This document shows, piece by piece, positions 9,560 to 18,642 of a DNA stretch of 64,000 bases. Position numbers and translations under genes: made by a program. The notes below the pieces were generated by a model that was given only the letters and a program-made list of their open reading frames with translations, was not told the origin of the DNA and ran no database searches. The DNA is from Maritimibacter fusiformis (GTDB lineage Bacteria > Pseudomonadota > Alphaproteobacteria > Rhodobacterales > Rhodobacteraceae), in the NCBI RefSeq assembly GCF_008086115.1, contig NZ_VSIY01000009.1, positions 186,001-250,000 on the forward strand, given 5' to 3'. Position 1 is the first letter of the stretch; each line of letters begins with the position of its first letter.

Positions 9560-9575
9560 TTGCATTCGATTGCAT
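9560..9575 (+). promoter_or_regulatory. Candidate LacI-type operator, site D
   Basis: The 16-mer TTGCATTCGATTGCAT is palindromic at 6 of 8 half positions. Read on the other strand it matches site A at 12 of 16. It lies in the 475-bp gap between the HisD-like gene and the serine hydrolase; the rest of that gap shows no gene I can support. Confidence 0.5.
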
Positions 9576-9734
9576 CCGAACACAGGCTGCGTTTGGGAGT
9601 CGGCGCATCCCGATTCGGTCGCATCGGGCGCGGCGATGGATTTCGCCGGGAGTAACCGAGGCGCTCCCCGACCGGGTGGCGATCTGGATACAGATCCGGC
9701 TACAGACAACACGGATGACGATGAGGCGTAGTCG

Positions 9735-10916
9735 ATGGACGACAACCTGACCGGTTTCGAGGAAACGTTCGGTTTCACGCGGCGCGAGGTCGGGCTCGAC
9801 AACTGGCGCAAGGCGCCGTTCAGCCGATGGGCGTTCTCGCATGTCCGCGAAATCGTCCCGACCGCGCCGATCAATACGCGTCGAACAAATCAATCCGCAC
9901 CCGACTTCGGCACGCTGCTGGGCGAGCGGGCGGATGACGACGCCACTGGCGCGACCATAGCGGAACAGATCAAGGCGCTCGACACCGACGTGTTGCTGGC
10001 CTGCAAGGACGGGCGCCCGGTCGCGCTCTGGCAAGCGCCGCATGCCGACGCCAACGACCCGCACCTGATCTTTTCCGTCTCCAAGTCCGTGACCGGCCTG
10101 ATCGCCGGGGCGTTGGCGGCGGCGGGCGCGCTCGACCTCGGTGCGCCGGTGATCGACCTCGTTCCCGAAGCCGCCGGATCTGCCTTCGCCGATGCCAGCG
10201 TCCGCAACCTGCTCGACATGCGCGTCTCGCTCGAGATCGACGAGGTCTATGGCGACGATGCCGGGTGGGGCGGGCGCTATTGCCGGGCGGTTCTGTGGGA
10301 TCCGCCGGTTCCCGGCGAGGACATCGACCACCTGTCGCTGCTGCTTGCCATCGGCAAGGGGCACGAGGCGCATGGCGGGCCGTTCCGCTACCGCTCGGCC
10401 AATTCCGATCTGCTGGGTGTGGTGATCGAACGCGCCGCCGGCCAGCCGTTCAACGGGGTCGCGGCGAACCTGCTGTGGACGCCGGTGCAGGGACAGGGCG
10501 AGGCCAGCATCACGGTCGACCGGCGCGGCATGGCGCAGTCGGCCGGGGGTATTTCCTGCACCGCTTTCGACCTGGCCCGGCTGGGCGACCTCCTGCGCAC
10601 CGAGGGCGTCGCCGATGGCAACCAAGTGCTGCCCGCGGCCTTCGTCCATGACACGCTGCACGGCGGCGACGCCGATGCCTGGCGCGCGGGCGACTGGGGC
10701 AAGACCATGCCGGGGCATCGCTACCGCAACCAGTGGTATGCCCGCGGCGATGCCGATGGTTGCCTCTTCGCCAAGGGCATTCACGGACAGTGGGTCCACG
10801 TGAACCCGGCGCGTCGGACCACGATCGTCAAGCTTTCGAGCCAGGATGTCGCGAAGGCCGACAGCATGAACGCGGCCACGCTGGCCCTGCTCGACACGCT
10901 GGCGGCGCGGATCTAG
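9735..10916 (+). CDS. Serine hydrolase, class C beta-lactamase/NylB family
   Basis: A 393-residue hydrolase of the beta-lactamase-related family. The nucleophile motif is S114-V-S-K117, the second motif is Y219-R-S-A-N223-S-D, as in 6-aminohexanoate-dimer hydrolase-like enzymes, and a KGIHGQW stretch is in the place of the third motif. No signal peptide is visible, so a cytoplasmic amidase or esterase is likelier than a resistance beta-lactamase. The Shine-Dalgarno sequence is weak (GAGG about 8 nt before the ATG). It may belong to the neighbouring module, since one candidate operator lies in its upstream region. Substrate unknown. Confidence 0.82.
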   Translation: MDDNLTGFEETFGFTRREVGLDNWRKAPFSRWAFSHVREIVPTAPINTRRTNQSAPDFGTLLGERADDDATGATIAEQIKALDTDVLLACKDGRPVALWQAPHADANDPHLIFSVSKSVTGLIAGALAAAGALDLGAPVIDLVPEAAGSAFADASVRNLLDMRVSLEIDEVYGDDAGWGGRYCRAVLWDPPVPGEDIDHLSLLLAIGKGHEAHGGPFRYRSANSDLLGVVIERAAGQPFNGVAANLLWTPVQGQGEASITVDRRGMAQSAGGISCTAFDLARLGDLLRTEGVADGNQVLPAAFVHDTLHGGDADAWRAGDWGKTMPGHRYRNQWYARGDADGCLFAKGIHGQWVHVNPARRTTIVKLSSQDVAKADSMNAATLALLDTLAARI

Positions 10917-10958
10917 ATCGCGCCAAACCTTTCCGCATGACTTGGCCCGGGTGTTTTC

Positions 10959-10975
10959 CAACCGGCATCCGGTTG
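10959..10975. terminator. Hairpin between convergent genes
   Basis: A 7-bp stem CAACCGG/CCGGTTG with a 3-nt loop lies between the serine hydrolase and the MacB-like permease stops. No strong U-run follows on either strand. Confidence 0.4.
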
Positions 10976-10979
10976 TCGG

Positions 10980-12187
10980 CTACTGGTGGCGCAGGGCTTC
11001 GATCGGGTCGAGTTTTGCCGCCCGACGCGCCGGGAAATACCCGAAAATGATGCCGACGACGAACGAGAACAGAAACGCACCCGCGACCACCAGCGGGTTT
11101 GGCTGGAACGGAATCGCCAGCAGGTTCGAGGCAAGGGCCGCCAGGCCCAACCCAAGAACGATGCCGATCAGCCCGCCGATCATCGACAGCACGATCGCCT
11201 CGACCAGGAATTGCATCAACACCTGGCTGGCCTGCGCCCCTACGGCCAGTCGAATGCCGATTTCACGGGTGCGTTCGGTGACCGAGACCAGCATGATGTT
11301 CATGATCCCGATGCCGCCGACCAGCAGGCTGACCGCCGCCACCGCCGACAGAAGACCGGTCAGAACGTTGGTGATGCCGCTCAGCATCGACGCGATCTGT
11401 TTCATGTCCATGATGCTGAAATCGTCGTCCTCGCCCTCGCCGATGCGCCTTCGTTCGCGCATCAGGGCCTCGATTTCGACCTTGGCGCGGGTGGTGGATT
11501 GGCCGTCGCGCACCGAGACGTAGATCATCGAGATGTCGTCGCTGCCCGTCACCCGGCGCATGAAGGTCTTGATCGGAAGGGCCAGCACATCGTCCTGGTC
11601 CATCCCGAAGGACGATGCGCCCTTGGCTTCGAGCAGCCCGACGACCTCGCAGGTGAGAGCATTGAGGCGGATGGTTTCGCCAATCGGGTTGGTGTTGCCG
11701 AACAGGTTCTGGCGCAGGGTTTCGCCCAGGATGCAGACCGATCTGCCGGATTGTTCCTCGCTGGCCAGAAACGCGCGCCCCATCACGATCGGCCAGTCGA
11801 TCGCCGCAAGATAGCGGTTGTCAGTGCCTACAACGGTGGTTCTCGCGCTTTGAGCGCCGTAGATCGCCATCGTCGAGGATTGTCCATAAGGCGCCGCGGT
11901 CTCGACGATGCCGATCTGTTCGATGATCGCATCCACGTCCTTGAGGGTGAATGCCTTGGCAACCGTTCTCGAACCCGGCCCCTGCTGTCCGCCGCCGCCC
12001 GGCATCACCATCAGGATGTTGGTGCCCAGCTTCTCAACATCAGAGGTGACCTGACGCGACGATCCTTCGCCCACCGTGACCATCGCGATGACCGCAGCTA
12101 CGCCGATCACGATGCCCAGAACCGTGAGGGTCGAACGCATGGTGTTGCGAAAGATCGCCTGAACCGCCAGCCGGATGGTTTCCAGAA

Positions 12188-12191
<4 letters not shown>
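10980..12191 (-). CDS. MacB/FtsX-type ABC transporter permease
   Basis: A 403-residue inner-membrane permease of the type VII (MacB/LolC/FtsX) class. It has one N-terminal helix (TLTVLGIVIGVAAVIAMVTV), a large periplasmic MacB-PCD domain (about residues 45-245) and three C-terminal helices, ending PARRAAKLDPIEALRHQ, a family hallmark. The ATG overlaps the stop of the ATPase gene by 4 bp. With the separate ATPase and the MacA-like adaptor it forms a tripartite export system; an outer-membrane channel is not encoded here. Cargo (peptide, macrolide-like or lipid-linked) cannot be told. Confidence 0.9.
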
Positions 12192-12904
<713 letters not shown>

Positions 12905-12905
12905 G

Positions 12906-14162
12906 TCAGCCGCCCTCGACCAGGTCGACGATCACCAGATCGCCCTCGGCGATATCGCCCGACAGGATATGCGTCATCCGGCCATCGGTGTCGCCCCGCT
13001 CGACGGGCACCTCCACGGCTTCGCCGTCGCGCAGCACCCAGACCGTCCGCTCCGAGCGCACCCGGTCGTCCCCGTCCGATCTGGAGGGCATGAGCAGGCC
13101 GAAAAGCCCACCCCCGCCGGCCTCGTCCTCCTCTGCCGCCTCGACCACCTGCGGCGGGGCAAAGCGCAGCGCCGCATTGGGAACGACAAGCACATCCGAA
13201 TATTTCGCCACGATGATATCGGCCGTCGCGGTCATGCCGGGGCGCAACAACAAGTCCTCGTTTTCGATCGACAGGATCGCCTTGTAGGTGACCAGACCGT
13301 CTATCGTTTCGGCGGCAAAGCGGACCATCGAGATTACCGCCGGAAAGCTCTGTTCGTCGTAGGCATCGACGCGAAAGGTCGCGTCATCGCCGGGCTCGAT
13401 GCGGCCGATATCCGCCTCGGACACGTCGACGTGAAGTTCCATTTTCGTCAGATCCTCGGCGATGGTGAACAGCACCGGCGCGGACAGCGCCGCCGCCACG
13501 ATCTGCCCTTCGTCGACATTGCGGCGCAGGACCATGCCGTTGATCGGCGAACAGATGCAGGCTTTCGCCAGTTCGGCCTGCTGTGCCTCCAGTTGCGCCT
13601 GCGCCAGATCCAGATTGGCGTTGGCGCTGGCCAGCGCGGCCCTGGCACGCGCCAACCCGGCCTCAGCGGCGGTCTGGTTGGCCAGCGTGGTGATGCCGCG
13701 GTCGCCCAGTTGCTTGACGGTGTCGTAGTTCAGCGTGGCCTCAAGAAGGCTCGCCTCGGCGCTGGCGACCTGGGCCTGCGCCATCGCATGCGAGGCGGTC
13801 TGCACCGCCAGTTGCGCCTCGAGCTGGGTCATGTCGAGTTGCGCCAGCACCTGCCCCGCGGTCACGGTGTCGTTGAAATCGACCAGAACGTCCTTCATCG
13901 TGCCCGACAGTTCCGAGGATATCTCGACCAGGTTGGTCGGCTCGATCGTGCCGGTCGCGGTAACGGTGACCGCCAGGTCGGCCCGGCTGACGCTCTCGGT
14001 CTCGAAGGTCACGGCCCGGCGCGTTTCGGCCTCGGACGTCCACCAGTAAAGGCCACCGCCCGCCACGACGAGTGCCACCAGCAGGTAGATCCATTTCGAA
14101 ACCTTGTAGCGGGACGCACTCAGGCCGAGCGTGGCTTCGATTTCGCGTCGTTTGTCGGCCAT
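12906..14162 (-). CDS. MacA/HlyD-type periplasmic adaptor protein
   Basis: A 418-residue membrane-fusion protein. The start at 14162 is preferred since TGGAGCG precedes it. One N-terminal membrane anchor lies at about residues 22-42 (WIYLLVALVVAGGGLYWW). It is followed by lipoyl-like halves flanking a long alpha-hairpin (about residues 105-195, rich in Ala, Gln and Glu), then a beta-barrel domain. Near residues 345-365 there is an acidic, Gly-rich insert (EEDEAGGGG). It is the first gene of the three-gene export operon. Confidence 0.88.
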   Translation of the reverse strand: MADKRREIEATLGLSASRYKVSKWIYLLVALVVAGGGLYWWTSEAETRRAVTFETESVSRADLAVTVTATGTIEPTNLVEISSELSGTMKDVLVDFNDTVTAGQVLAQLDMTQLEAQLAVQTASHAMAQAQVASAEASLLEATLNYDTVKQLGDRGITTLANQTAAEAGLARARAALASANANLDLAQAQLEAQQAELAKACICSPINGMVLRRNVDEGQIVAAALSAPVLFTIAEDLTKMELHVDVSEADIGRIEPGDDATFRVDAYDEQSFPAVISMVRFAAETIDGLVTYKAILSIENEDLLLRPGMTATADIIVAKYSDVLVVPNAALRFAPPQVVEAAEEDEAGGGGLFGLLMPSRSDGDDRVRSERTVWVLRDGEAVEVPVERGDTDGRMTHILSGDIAEGDLVIVDLVEGG

Positions 14163-14486
14163 GGTCACGCTCCAGAATTCTTGTTGCCGCATCAATACGC
14201 GAAAACGGGCCAATTGCATTGCTACATCTAGTCATTCTGCCGCCCGTTTCGAGGCCGGGTATTTCCCGGGACGGGTTTGGACCATCACCGGACCCGCCGG
14301 ACAGACTCCGAACGACAGCGCCTGCTGGTTTTATCCTGGTCAGCGGTTTCCGATGCAGCGGCGCATCGTGCTGCCACGGCTTCGACACGACTGCGAATTC
14401 GGAACACGAAACGGCCCTTGCGCATTTCTCCTGAAACCGGGTGCGACGCGCCGCACCGGTGCGACATCAAACCGGAGGAAGACGCC
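14163..14486. promoter_or_regulatory. Divergent intergenic region with an inverted repeat
   Basis: A 324-bp gap between the adaptor gene (minus) and the persulfide-enzyme gene (plus). An inverted repeat GGTGCG-N6-CGCACC at 14440-14457 lies 30 bp before the plus-strand start and could be an operator. Nothing else is assignable. Confidence 0.35.
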
Positions 14487-15872
14487 ATGACCATGCGGTT
14501 CGAACAGATCCTTGCCGAAGGGGTCGCCCAGTGCTCCTATCTTCTGGGCGACACCGGCAGCGGCACGGCTGCCGTCGTCGACCCACGGCCCGACTGCGAT
14601 GTCTATATCGCGCGGGCCAGAGCGCTCGGCCTTGTGATCACGCATGTGTTCGAAACGCACATTCATGCAGATTTCCTGTCCGGCGCGCGAGAACTGGTCG
14701 ACCGCCTCGACGGGGCGGCGGAACTTTGCGTCAGCGCAGAGGGCGGAGCCGAATACGGCTTCGAGCACCGCAGCATTCGCGACGGAGACACCTTCCGCTT
14801 CGGCGACCTCACCCTCACCGTGCGGCACACACCTGGACACACCCCCGAACACGTTTCCTTCCTGCTCCATGAAAAGGGCAACGATGCGCCGTGGGGCGTG
14901 CTGAGTGGCGACGCGTTCTTCGTCGACTCGGTCGGACGACCCGACTTGCTCGGGGACGAGAAGACCGACGAGCTGACCGAGGCGCTCTTTCGCACCACGC
15001 AGGACACCTTCATGCAGATGCCTGACGGGGTCATCGTCTACCCCTGCCACGGCGCCGGGTCGGATTGCGGGCCGGATATCGGCGATCGCATGTCCACAAC
15101 CATCGGCTATGAACGACGGCACAACAAATACGTGCAGATCACCGAGCCCGACGCCTTCAAGGCGGAAATGACCGGGGATGCGCCGCCGGTGCCCACGCAC
15201 TACCCGCGTCTCAAGAAGGTCAACGCGGCCGGCCCCGACATCCTGCGGCGCCTGCCCGCGTGCGCTGGCATGACCCCGGGCAGGTTCGAGGCCCTGGTTC
15301 AGGATCGCGCGATACAAGTGCTGGATGTGCGGGACATGCTCGCCTTCGGTGGCGGTTTCATCGACGGTGCGATCAATATCGGCCTCCAGCCGGAACTGTC
15401 GGTCTGGGCGGGCTGGCTGCTCGACCCCGAAAAGCCCATCGCGCTTGTGACCGAGAATGACGGCCAGGTCGCCGAAGCGGTGCAGTTGTTGTGGCGCGTC
15501 GGGTTCACGCGGTTCGCGGGCTATCTTGCCGGCGGGATCGGGGCATGGCGGGAAAGCGGCCGCCCGATGGCCCATATCCGCCAGATGACCGTGCAGGAAC
15601 TGGAAAAGGCTGCGGTCTGCCCGCTCGATGTGCGCAAGGACGAGGAATGGAACGATGGCCACATTCCGAACGCGCGTCACGCCTTCCTCGGCCAGTTCGA
15701 GGACGAGATCGACGGTCTGGCGCGCGATGCGACCTATGCCACCTACTGTCACACCGGCTTTCGGGCCAGCATAGCCGCAAGCCTGCTGCACCGCGCCGGG
15801 TTCGAAAACGTGTTCAACGTGCCCGGCAGCTTCGCCGCATGGCAGGCGCAGGGCTACAGGGTGGTCTCCTGA
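14487..15872 (+). CDS. Metallo-beta-lactamase-fold persulfide dioxygenase-like protein with two rhodanese domains
   Basis: A 461-residue cytoplasmic enzyme. The start at 14487 follows GGAGGA at good spacing. Residues 1-245 are an ETHE1-like metallo-beta-lactamase domain with the metal ligands in THIHADF, HTPGHTPEH, GDAFFVD and PCHGAG. Residues about 265-355 form a rhodanese-like domain without a catalytic Cys. Residues about 365-461 form a second one with the active loop YCHTGFR. The family oxidises glutathione persulfide to sulfite and moves sulfane sulfur. A role in sulfide or thiosulfate handling is inferred. No sulfide:quinone reductase gene is adjacent. Confidence 0.85.
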   Translation: MTMRFEQILAEGVAQCSYLLGDTGSGTAAVVDPRPDCDVYIARARALGLVITHVFETHIHADFLSGARELVDRLDGAAELCVSAEGGAEYGFEHRSIRDGDTFRFGDLTLTVRHTPGHTPEHVSFLLHEKGNDAPWGVLSGDAFFVDSVGRPDLLGDEKTDELTEALFRTTQDTFMQMPDGVIVYPCHGAGSDCGPDIGDRMSTTIGYERRHNKYVQITEPDAFKAEMTGDAPPVPTHYPRLKKVNAAGPDILRRLPACAGMTPGRFEALVQDRAIQVLDVRDMLAFGGGFIDGAINIGLQPELSVWAGWLLDPEKPIALVTENDGQVAEAVQLLWRVGFTRFAGYLAGGIGAWRESGRPMAHIRQMTVQELEKAAVCPLDVRKDEEWNDGHIPNARHAFLGQFEDEIDGLARDATYATYCHTGFRASIAASLLHRAGFENVFNVPGSFAAWQAQGYRVVS

Positions 15873-15923
15873 TCCAGGCTCGCCAGACCGCCCGGAAACG
15901 CGCGCGCCGTCCCCGCGCACCGT

Positions 15924-15942
15924 GCCGCAAGCGGCGGTTTTT
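15924..15942 (+). terminator. Rho-independent terminator of the persulfide-enzyme gene
   Basis: A short GC stem (GCCG-CAAG-CGGC) is followed by GGTTTTT, about 50 nt past the stop codon. Confidence 0.6.
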
Positions 15943-16061
15943 CCGTTTCTTTTGTCAGGTTTCGGAGCGTTTTTTCCGCCCGTAAATTTTTCGATGCAGA
16001 CTTTTCCGGGAAATTGCCATATCGTCCTCCGGATTGGTGAAAGATCTGGGGCCCGGAGGAT

Positions 16062-17099
16062 ATGACGAAACCGAAAATTCACACGATGGAAGAGCTTTCC
16101 GCCGCCATCGGCGTGTCCCGCCCTACCCTGTCGCGTTACTTTCAGGACCCGGCCAAGGTCAGTCGATCCTCGATCGAGCGGATCAGGAGGGGGCTGGAGA
16201 AGGTCGACTATACCCCGAATTTCTTTGCGACGCGGATGAACCGCAAGTCGACAGGCATGATCGGGGTGATCATTCCCTACCTCAACGACCTGTTCTTCAC
16301 CCGCCTTCTGGAAGCGATCGAACTGGCGGCAATGGAGGCGGGCTATACCGTCATCACCCAATGCTCGCATTCCGACCCGGAAATCGAGTCACGCGCCGCC
16401 GAGACCTTCCTGTCGATGAATGTCGACGGCGCGATCGTTGCGCCGCTGGGCAATCACAGCGACCTGCACATCTATGAGCGATTGAACGCAAGGTTGCCGT
16501 TCGTGCTGCTGGATTCGCGCCCGGAACCCCTGAACGATGTCGACTTCGTTGGCACGGATCACGTGCAAAGCACTGGCATTATTACAGAATACCTGTGCCG
16601 TGTAGGCAGCCCACCGGTGTTTCTCGCCATGCCGCGCGTCAACTTCAACGCGTTGGAACGCGAAAACGCCTATATTGCCAGGATGGAGGAATTCGGCTTC
16701 GAGCCGGTCGTGATCGGGACCGAGGCCATCCACCCGGACTGGCATTTCGAAGCGCATGGGCTGGCCGTTCTGGACGATCAGTTCTCGAGGGGCCGATTGC
16801 TTGAATCCTCGATCCTGTGCGCCAACGACCGTGTCGCCATCGGGGCGCTACGGGCCGCGGCCAAGCACGGGCTCGAACCGGGGGCACGGCGCAAGGGCGG
16901 ACTGCGAATCGCCGGGCATGACGACTACCCGCTCTGCCCCTACACGACGCCGCCCCTGACGACCGTCGGTCAGAACGTGGCGATGATCGGCCAGGTTGCC
17001 GTCGACCGCCTTCTGGAAAAGTTGCGCGCGGAAAATAATGCCGAAGATCAGTTCATTAAGCTAATCGACGGCGAGCTGAAAGTTCGAGAATCCGCCTGA
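16062..17099 (+). CDS. LacI-family regulator of the polyol operon
   Basis: A 345-residue transcription factor. The N-terminal LacI helix-turn-helix reads MEELSAAIGVSRPTLSRYF and the hinge TPNFFATRMNRKSTGMIGVI. A periplasmic-binding-protein-like effector domain follows. CGGAGGA precedes the ATG. It lies directly upstream of, and in the same direction as, the smo genes; a CG-centred palindrome ACACGTGT sits at the smoE transcription start. Repression of polyol uptake relieved by a polyol is inferred from this arrangement. Confidence 0.88.
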   Translation: MTKPKIHTMEELSAAIGVSRPTLSRYFQDPAKVSRSSIERIRRGLEKVDYTPNFFATRMNRKSTGMIGVIIPYLNDLFFTRLLEAIELAAMEAGYTVITQCSHSDPEIESRAAETFLSMNVDGAIVAPLGNHSDLHIYERLNARLPFVLLDSRPEPLNDVDFVGTDHVQSTGIITEYLCRVGSPPVFLAMPRVNFNALERENAYIARMEEFGFEPVVIGTEAIHPDWHFEAHGLAVLDDQFSRGRLLESSILCANDRVAIGALRAAAKHGLEPGARRKGGLRIAGHDDYPLCPYTTPPLTTVGQNVAMIGQVAVDRLLEKLRAENNAEDQFIKLIDGELKVRESA

Positions 17100-17146
17100 G
17101 AGTCGTCGGATTGCTGCGCAGCGGCGCCGCGTTTTGAAATAAAAAG

Positions 17147-17176
17147 TTGACGCACGCAAAAATCCGACCCTACAAT
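17147..17176 (+). promoter_or_regulatory. Sigma-70-type promoter of the smo operon
   Basis: TTGACG (17147-17152) and TACAAT (17171-17176) are separated by 18 bp. This is the best sigma-70 match noticed in the window, 33 bp before the smoE ATG. Confidence 0.7.
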
Positions 17177-17189
17177 TGACACGTGTAAA
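17177..17189 (+). promoter_or_regulatory. LacI-type operator at the smoE start site
   Basis: TTGACACGTGTAA contains the perfect 8-bp palindrome ACACGTGT (17179-17186) with a central CG, as usual for LacI-family sites. It directly abuts the -10 element, so binding should block initiation. Confidence 0.65.
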
Positions 17190-17208
17190 AAATTCCGGGA
17201 GGACGATC

Positions 17209-18525
17209 ATGAACACGAAGCAGATATTGCGCGGCACGACGGTCGGGCTTGGCCTGATGGTCGGCCTTGCATCGGCGGCGATGGCCGAGGAAATCACCAT
17301 TGCGACGGTCAACAACGGCGACATGGTGCGGATGCAGAGCCTCGCGCCGCAGTGGGAACAGGCAACCGGCAACAAGATCAACTGGGTCGTTCTGGAAGAG
17401 AATGTCCTGCGGCAGAACGTCACCACCGACATCTCGACCGGCGGCGGGCAATACGACGTGATGACGATCGGCACCTACGAAGCCCCGATCTGGGGTGCCA
17501 ACGACTGGCTGGTGTCGCTGAACGACGGCATGGCCGAGGACTGGGACGCCGACGACCTGCTGCCGGCGATCCGGGGTGGCCTGACGGTCGACGGCACGCT
17601 CTATGCGGCGCCGTTCTATGGCGAAAGCTCGATGGTGATGTATCGCACCGACCTGATGGAAAAGGCCGGACTGGAGATGCCCGAGGCCCCGACCTGGCAG
17701 TTCATCCGCGAAGCCGCCGCCGCGATGACCGACCGCGATAACGACATCAACGGGATTTGCGCCCGCGGCAAGGCCGGTTGGGGCGAGAACATGGCCTTCC
17801 TCAGCGCCATGGCCAACTCGTTCGGCGCGCGCTGGTTCGACATGGACTGGAACGCCCAGTTCGACAGCCCCGAGTGGAAAGAAACGCTGACCTTCTATCT
17901 CGACATGATGAACGAATCCGGCCCCGCCGGTGCCGCGAACAACGGCTTCAACGAAAACCTGACGCTGTTCCAGCAGGGCAAGTGCGGCATGTGGATCGAC
18001 GCCACGGTTGCGGCCTCCTTCGTGACCAACCCCGCCGATTCCACCGTCGCCGACAAGGTCGGCTTTGCGCTGGCCCCCGACACCGGTCTGGGCAAGCGCG
18101 GCAACTGGCTCTGGGCCTGGTCGCTGGCCATTCCGGCGTCTTCCGAAAAGGTCGACGTGGCGAAGGACTTCATCAGCTGGGCCACTGGCAAAGGCTATAC
18201 CGAGCTGGTCGCCGAAAACGAAGGCTGGGCCAACGTGCCGCCGGGCACCCGCACCTCGCTCTATGAGAACCAGGCCTATCTGGATGCGGCGCCCTTTGCC
18301 GAGATGACGCTGAAGTCGATCAATTCGGCCGATCCGCAGAACCCGTCGGTGCAGGAGGTTCCCTATACCGGCATCCAGTTCGTCGCGATCCCCGAGTTCG
18401 CCGGCATCGCCACCCAGGTCGGTCAACTGTTTTCCGACGCGCTCGCCGGAAACCGCAGCGCCGACGAGGCCCTGAACGCGGCACAGGAGTTGACCACCGA
18501 AGAAATGGAAGCCGCGGGCTACTGA
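17209..18525 (+). CDS. smoE: Sorbitol/mannitol ABC transporter substrate-binding protein
   Basis: A 438-residue periplasmic binding protein with signal peptide MNTKQILRGTTVGLGLMVGLASAAMA, cleaved near residue 26. GGGAGGA lies 6 nt before the ATG. Assignment to SmoE rests on family type and on gene order (binding protein, two permeases, ATPase, short-chain dehydrogenase, mannitol dehydrogenase), which equals the Rhodobacter sphaeroides polyol operon. A GC-rich hairpin follows the stop, consistent with excess binding protein over permease. Confidence 0.88.
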   Translation: MNTKQILRGTTVGLGLMVGLASAAMAEEITIATVNNGDMVRMQSLAPQWEQATGNKINWVVLEENVLRQNVTTDISTGGGQYDVMTIGTYEAPIWGANDWLVSLNDGMAEDWDADDLLPAIRGGLTVDGTLYAAPFYGESSMVMYRTDLMEKAGLEMPEAPTWQFIREAAAAMTDRDNDINGICARGKAGWGENMAFLSAMANSFGARWFDMDWNAQFDSPEWKETLTFYLDMMNESGPAGAANNGFNENLTLFQQGKCGMWIDATVAASFVTNPADSTVADKVGFALAPDTGLGKRGNWLWAWSLAIPASSEKVDVAKDFISWATGKGYTELVAENEGWANVPPGTRTSLYENQAYLDAAPFAEMTLKSINSADPQNPSVQEVPYTGIQFVAIPEFAGIATQVGQLFSDALAGNRSADEALNAAQELTTEEMEAAGY

Positions 18526-18539
18526 GCCGCGCGTCTTGC

Positions 18540-18567
18540 GCCGGGGGCGGGTCCGCCTGCCCCCGGC
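18540..18567 (+). terminator. Intercistronic hairpin after smoE
   Basis: A perfect 9-bp stem GCCGGGGGC/GCCCCCGGC with a 10-nt loop lies 15 nt after the smoE stop. There is no U-run, so it is probably a processing or stability element or a partial terminator. Confidence 0.65.
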
Positions 18568-18642
18568 ACTCCCCTCGGGGCTTTCCGCAGGCCGCGCGCG
18601 GTCTTCGCAAGACCCTGACCATTCTGTCGGAAGGAGCCAGTC

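Noticed and set aside
9735-10916. Beta-lactamase resistance gene
   Set aside because: No signal peptide is visible, and the Y-x-S-x-N-S-D motif fits cytoplasmic NylB-like hydrolases better than secreted class C beta-lactamases.
14277-14486. Upstream in-frame extension of the persulfide-enzyme gene
   Set aside because: The extension is Arg-rich, with no homology-like features; GGAGGA before the ATG at 14487 marks the real start.
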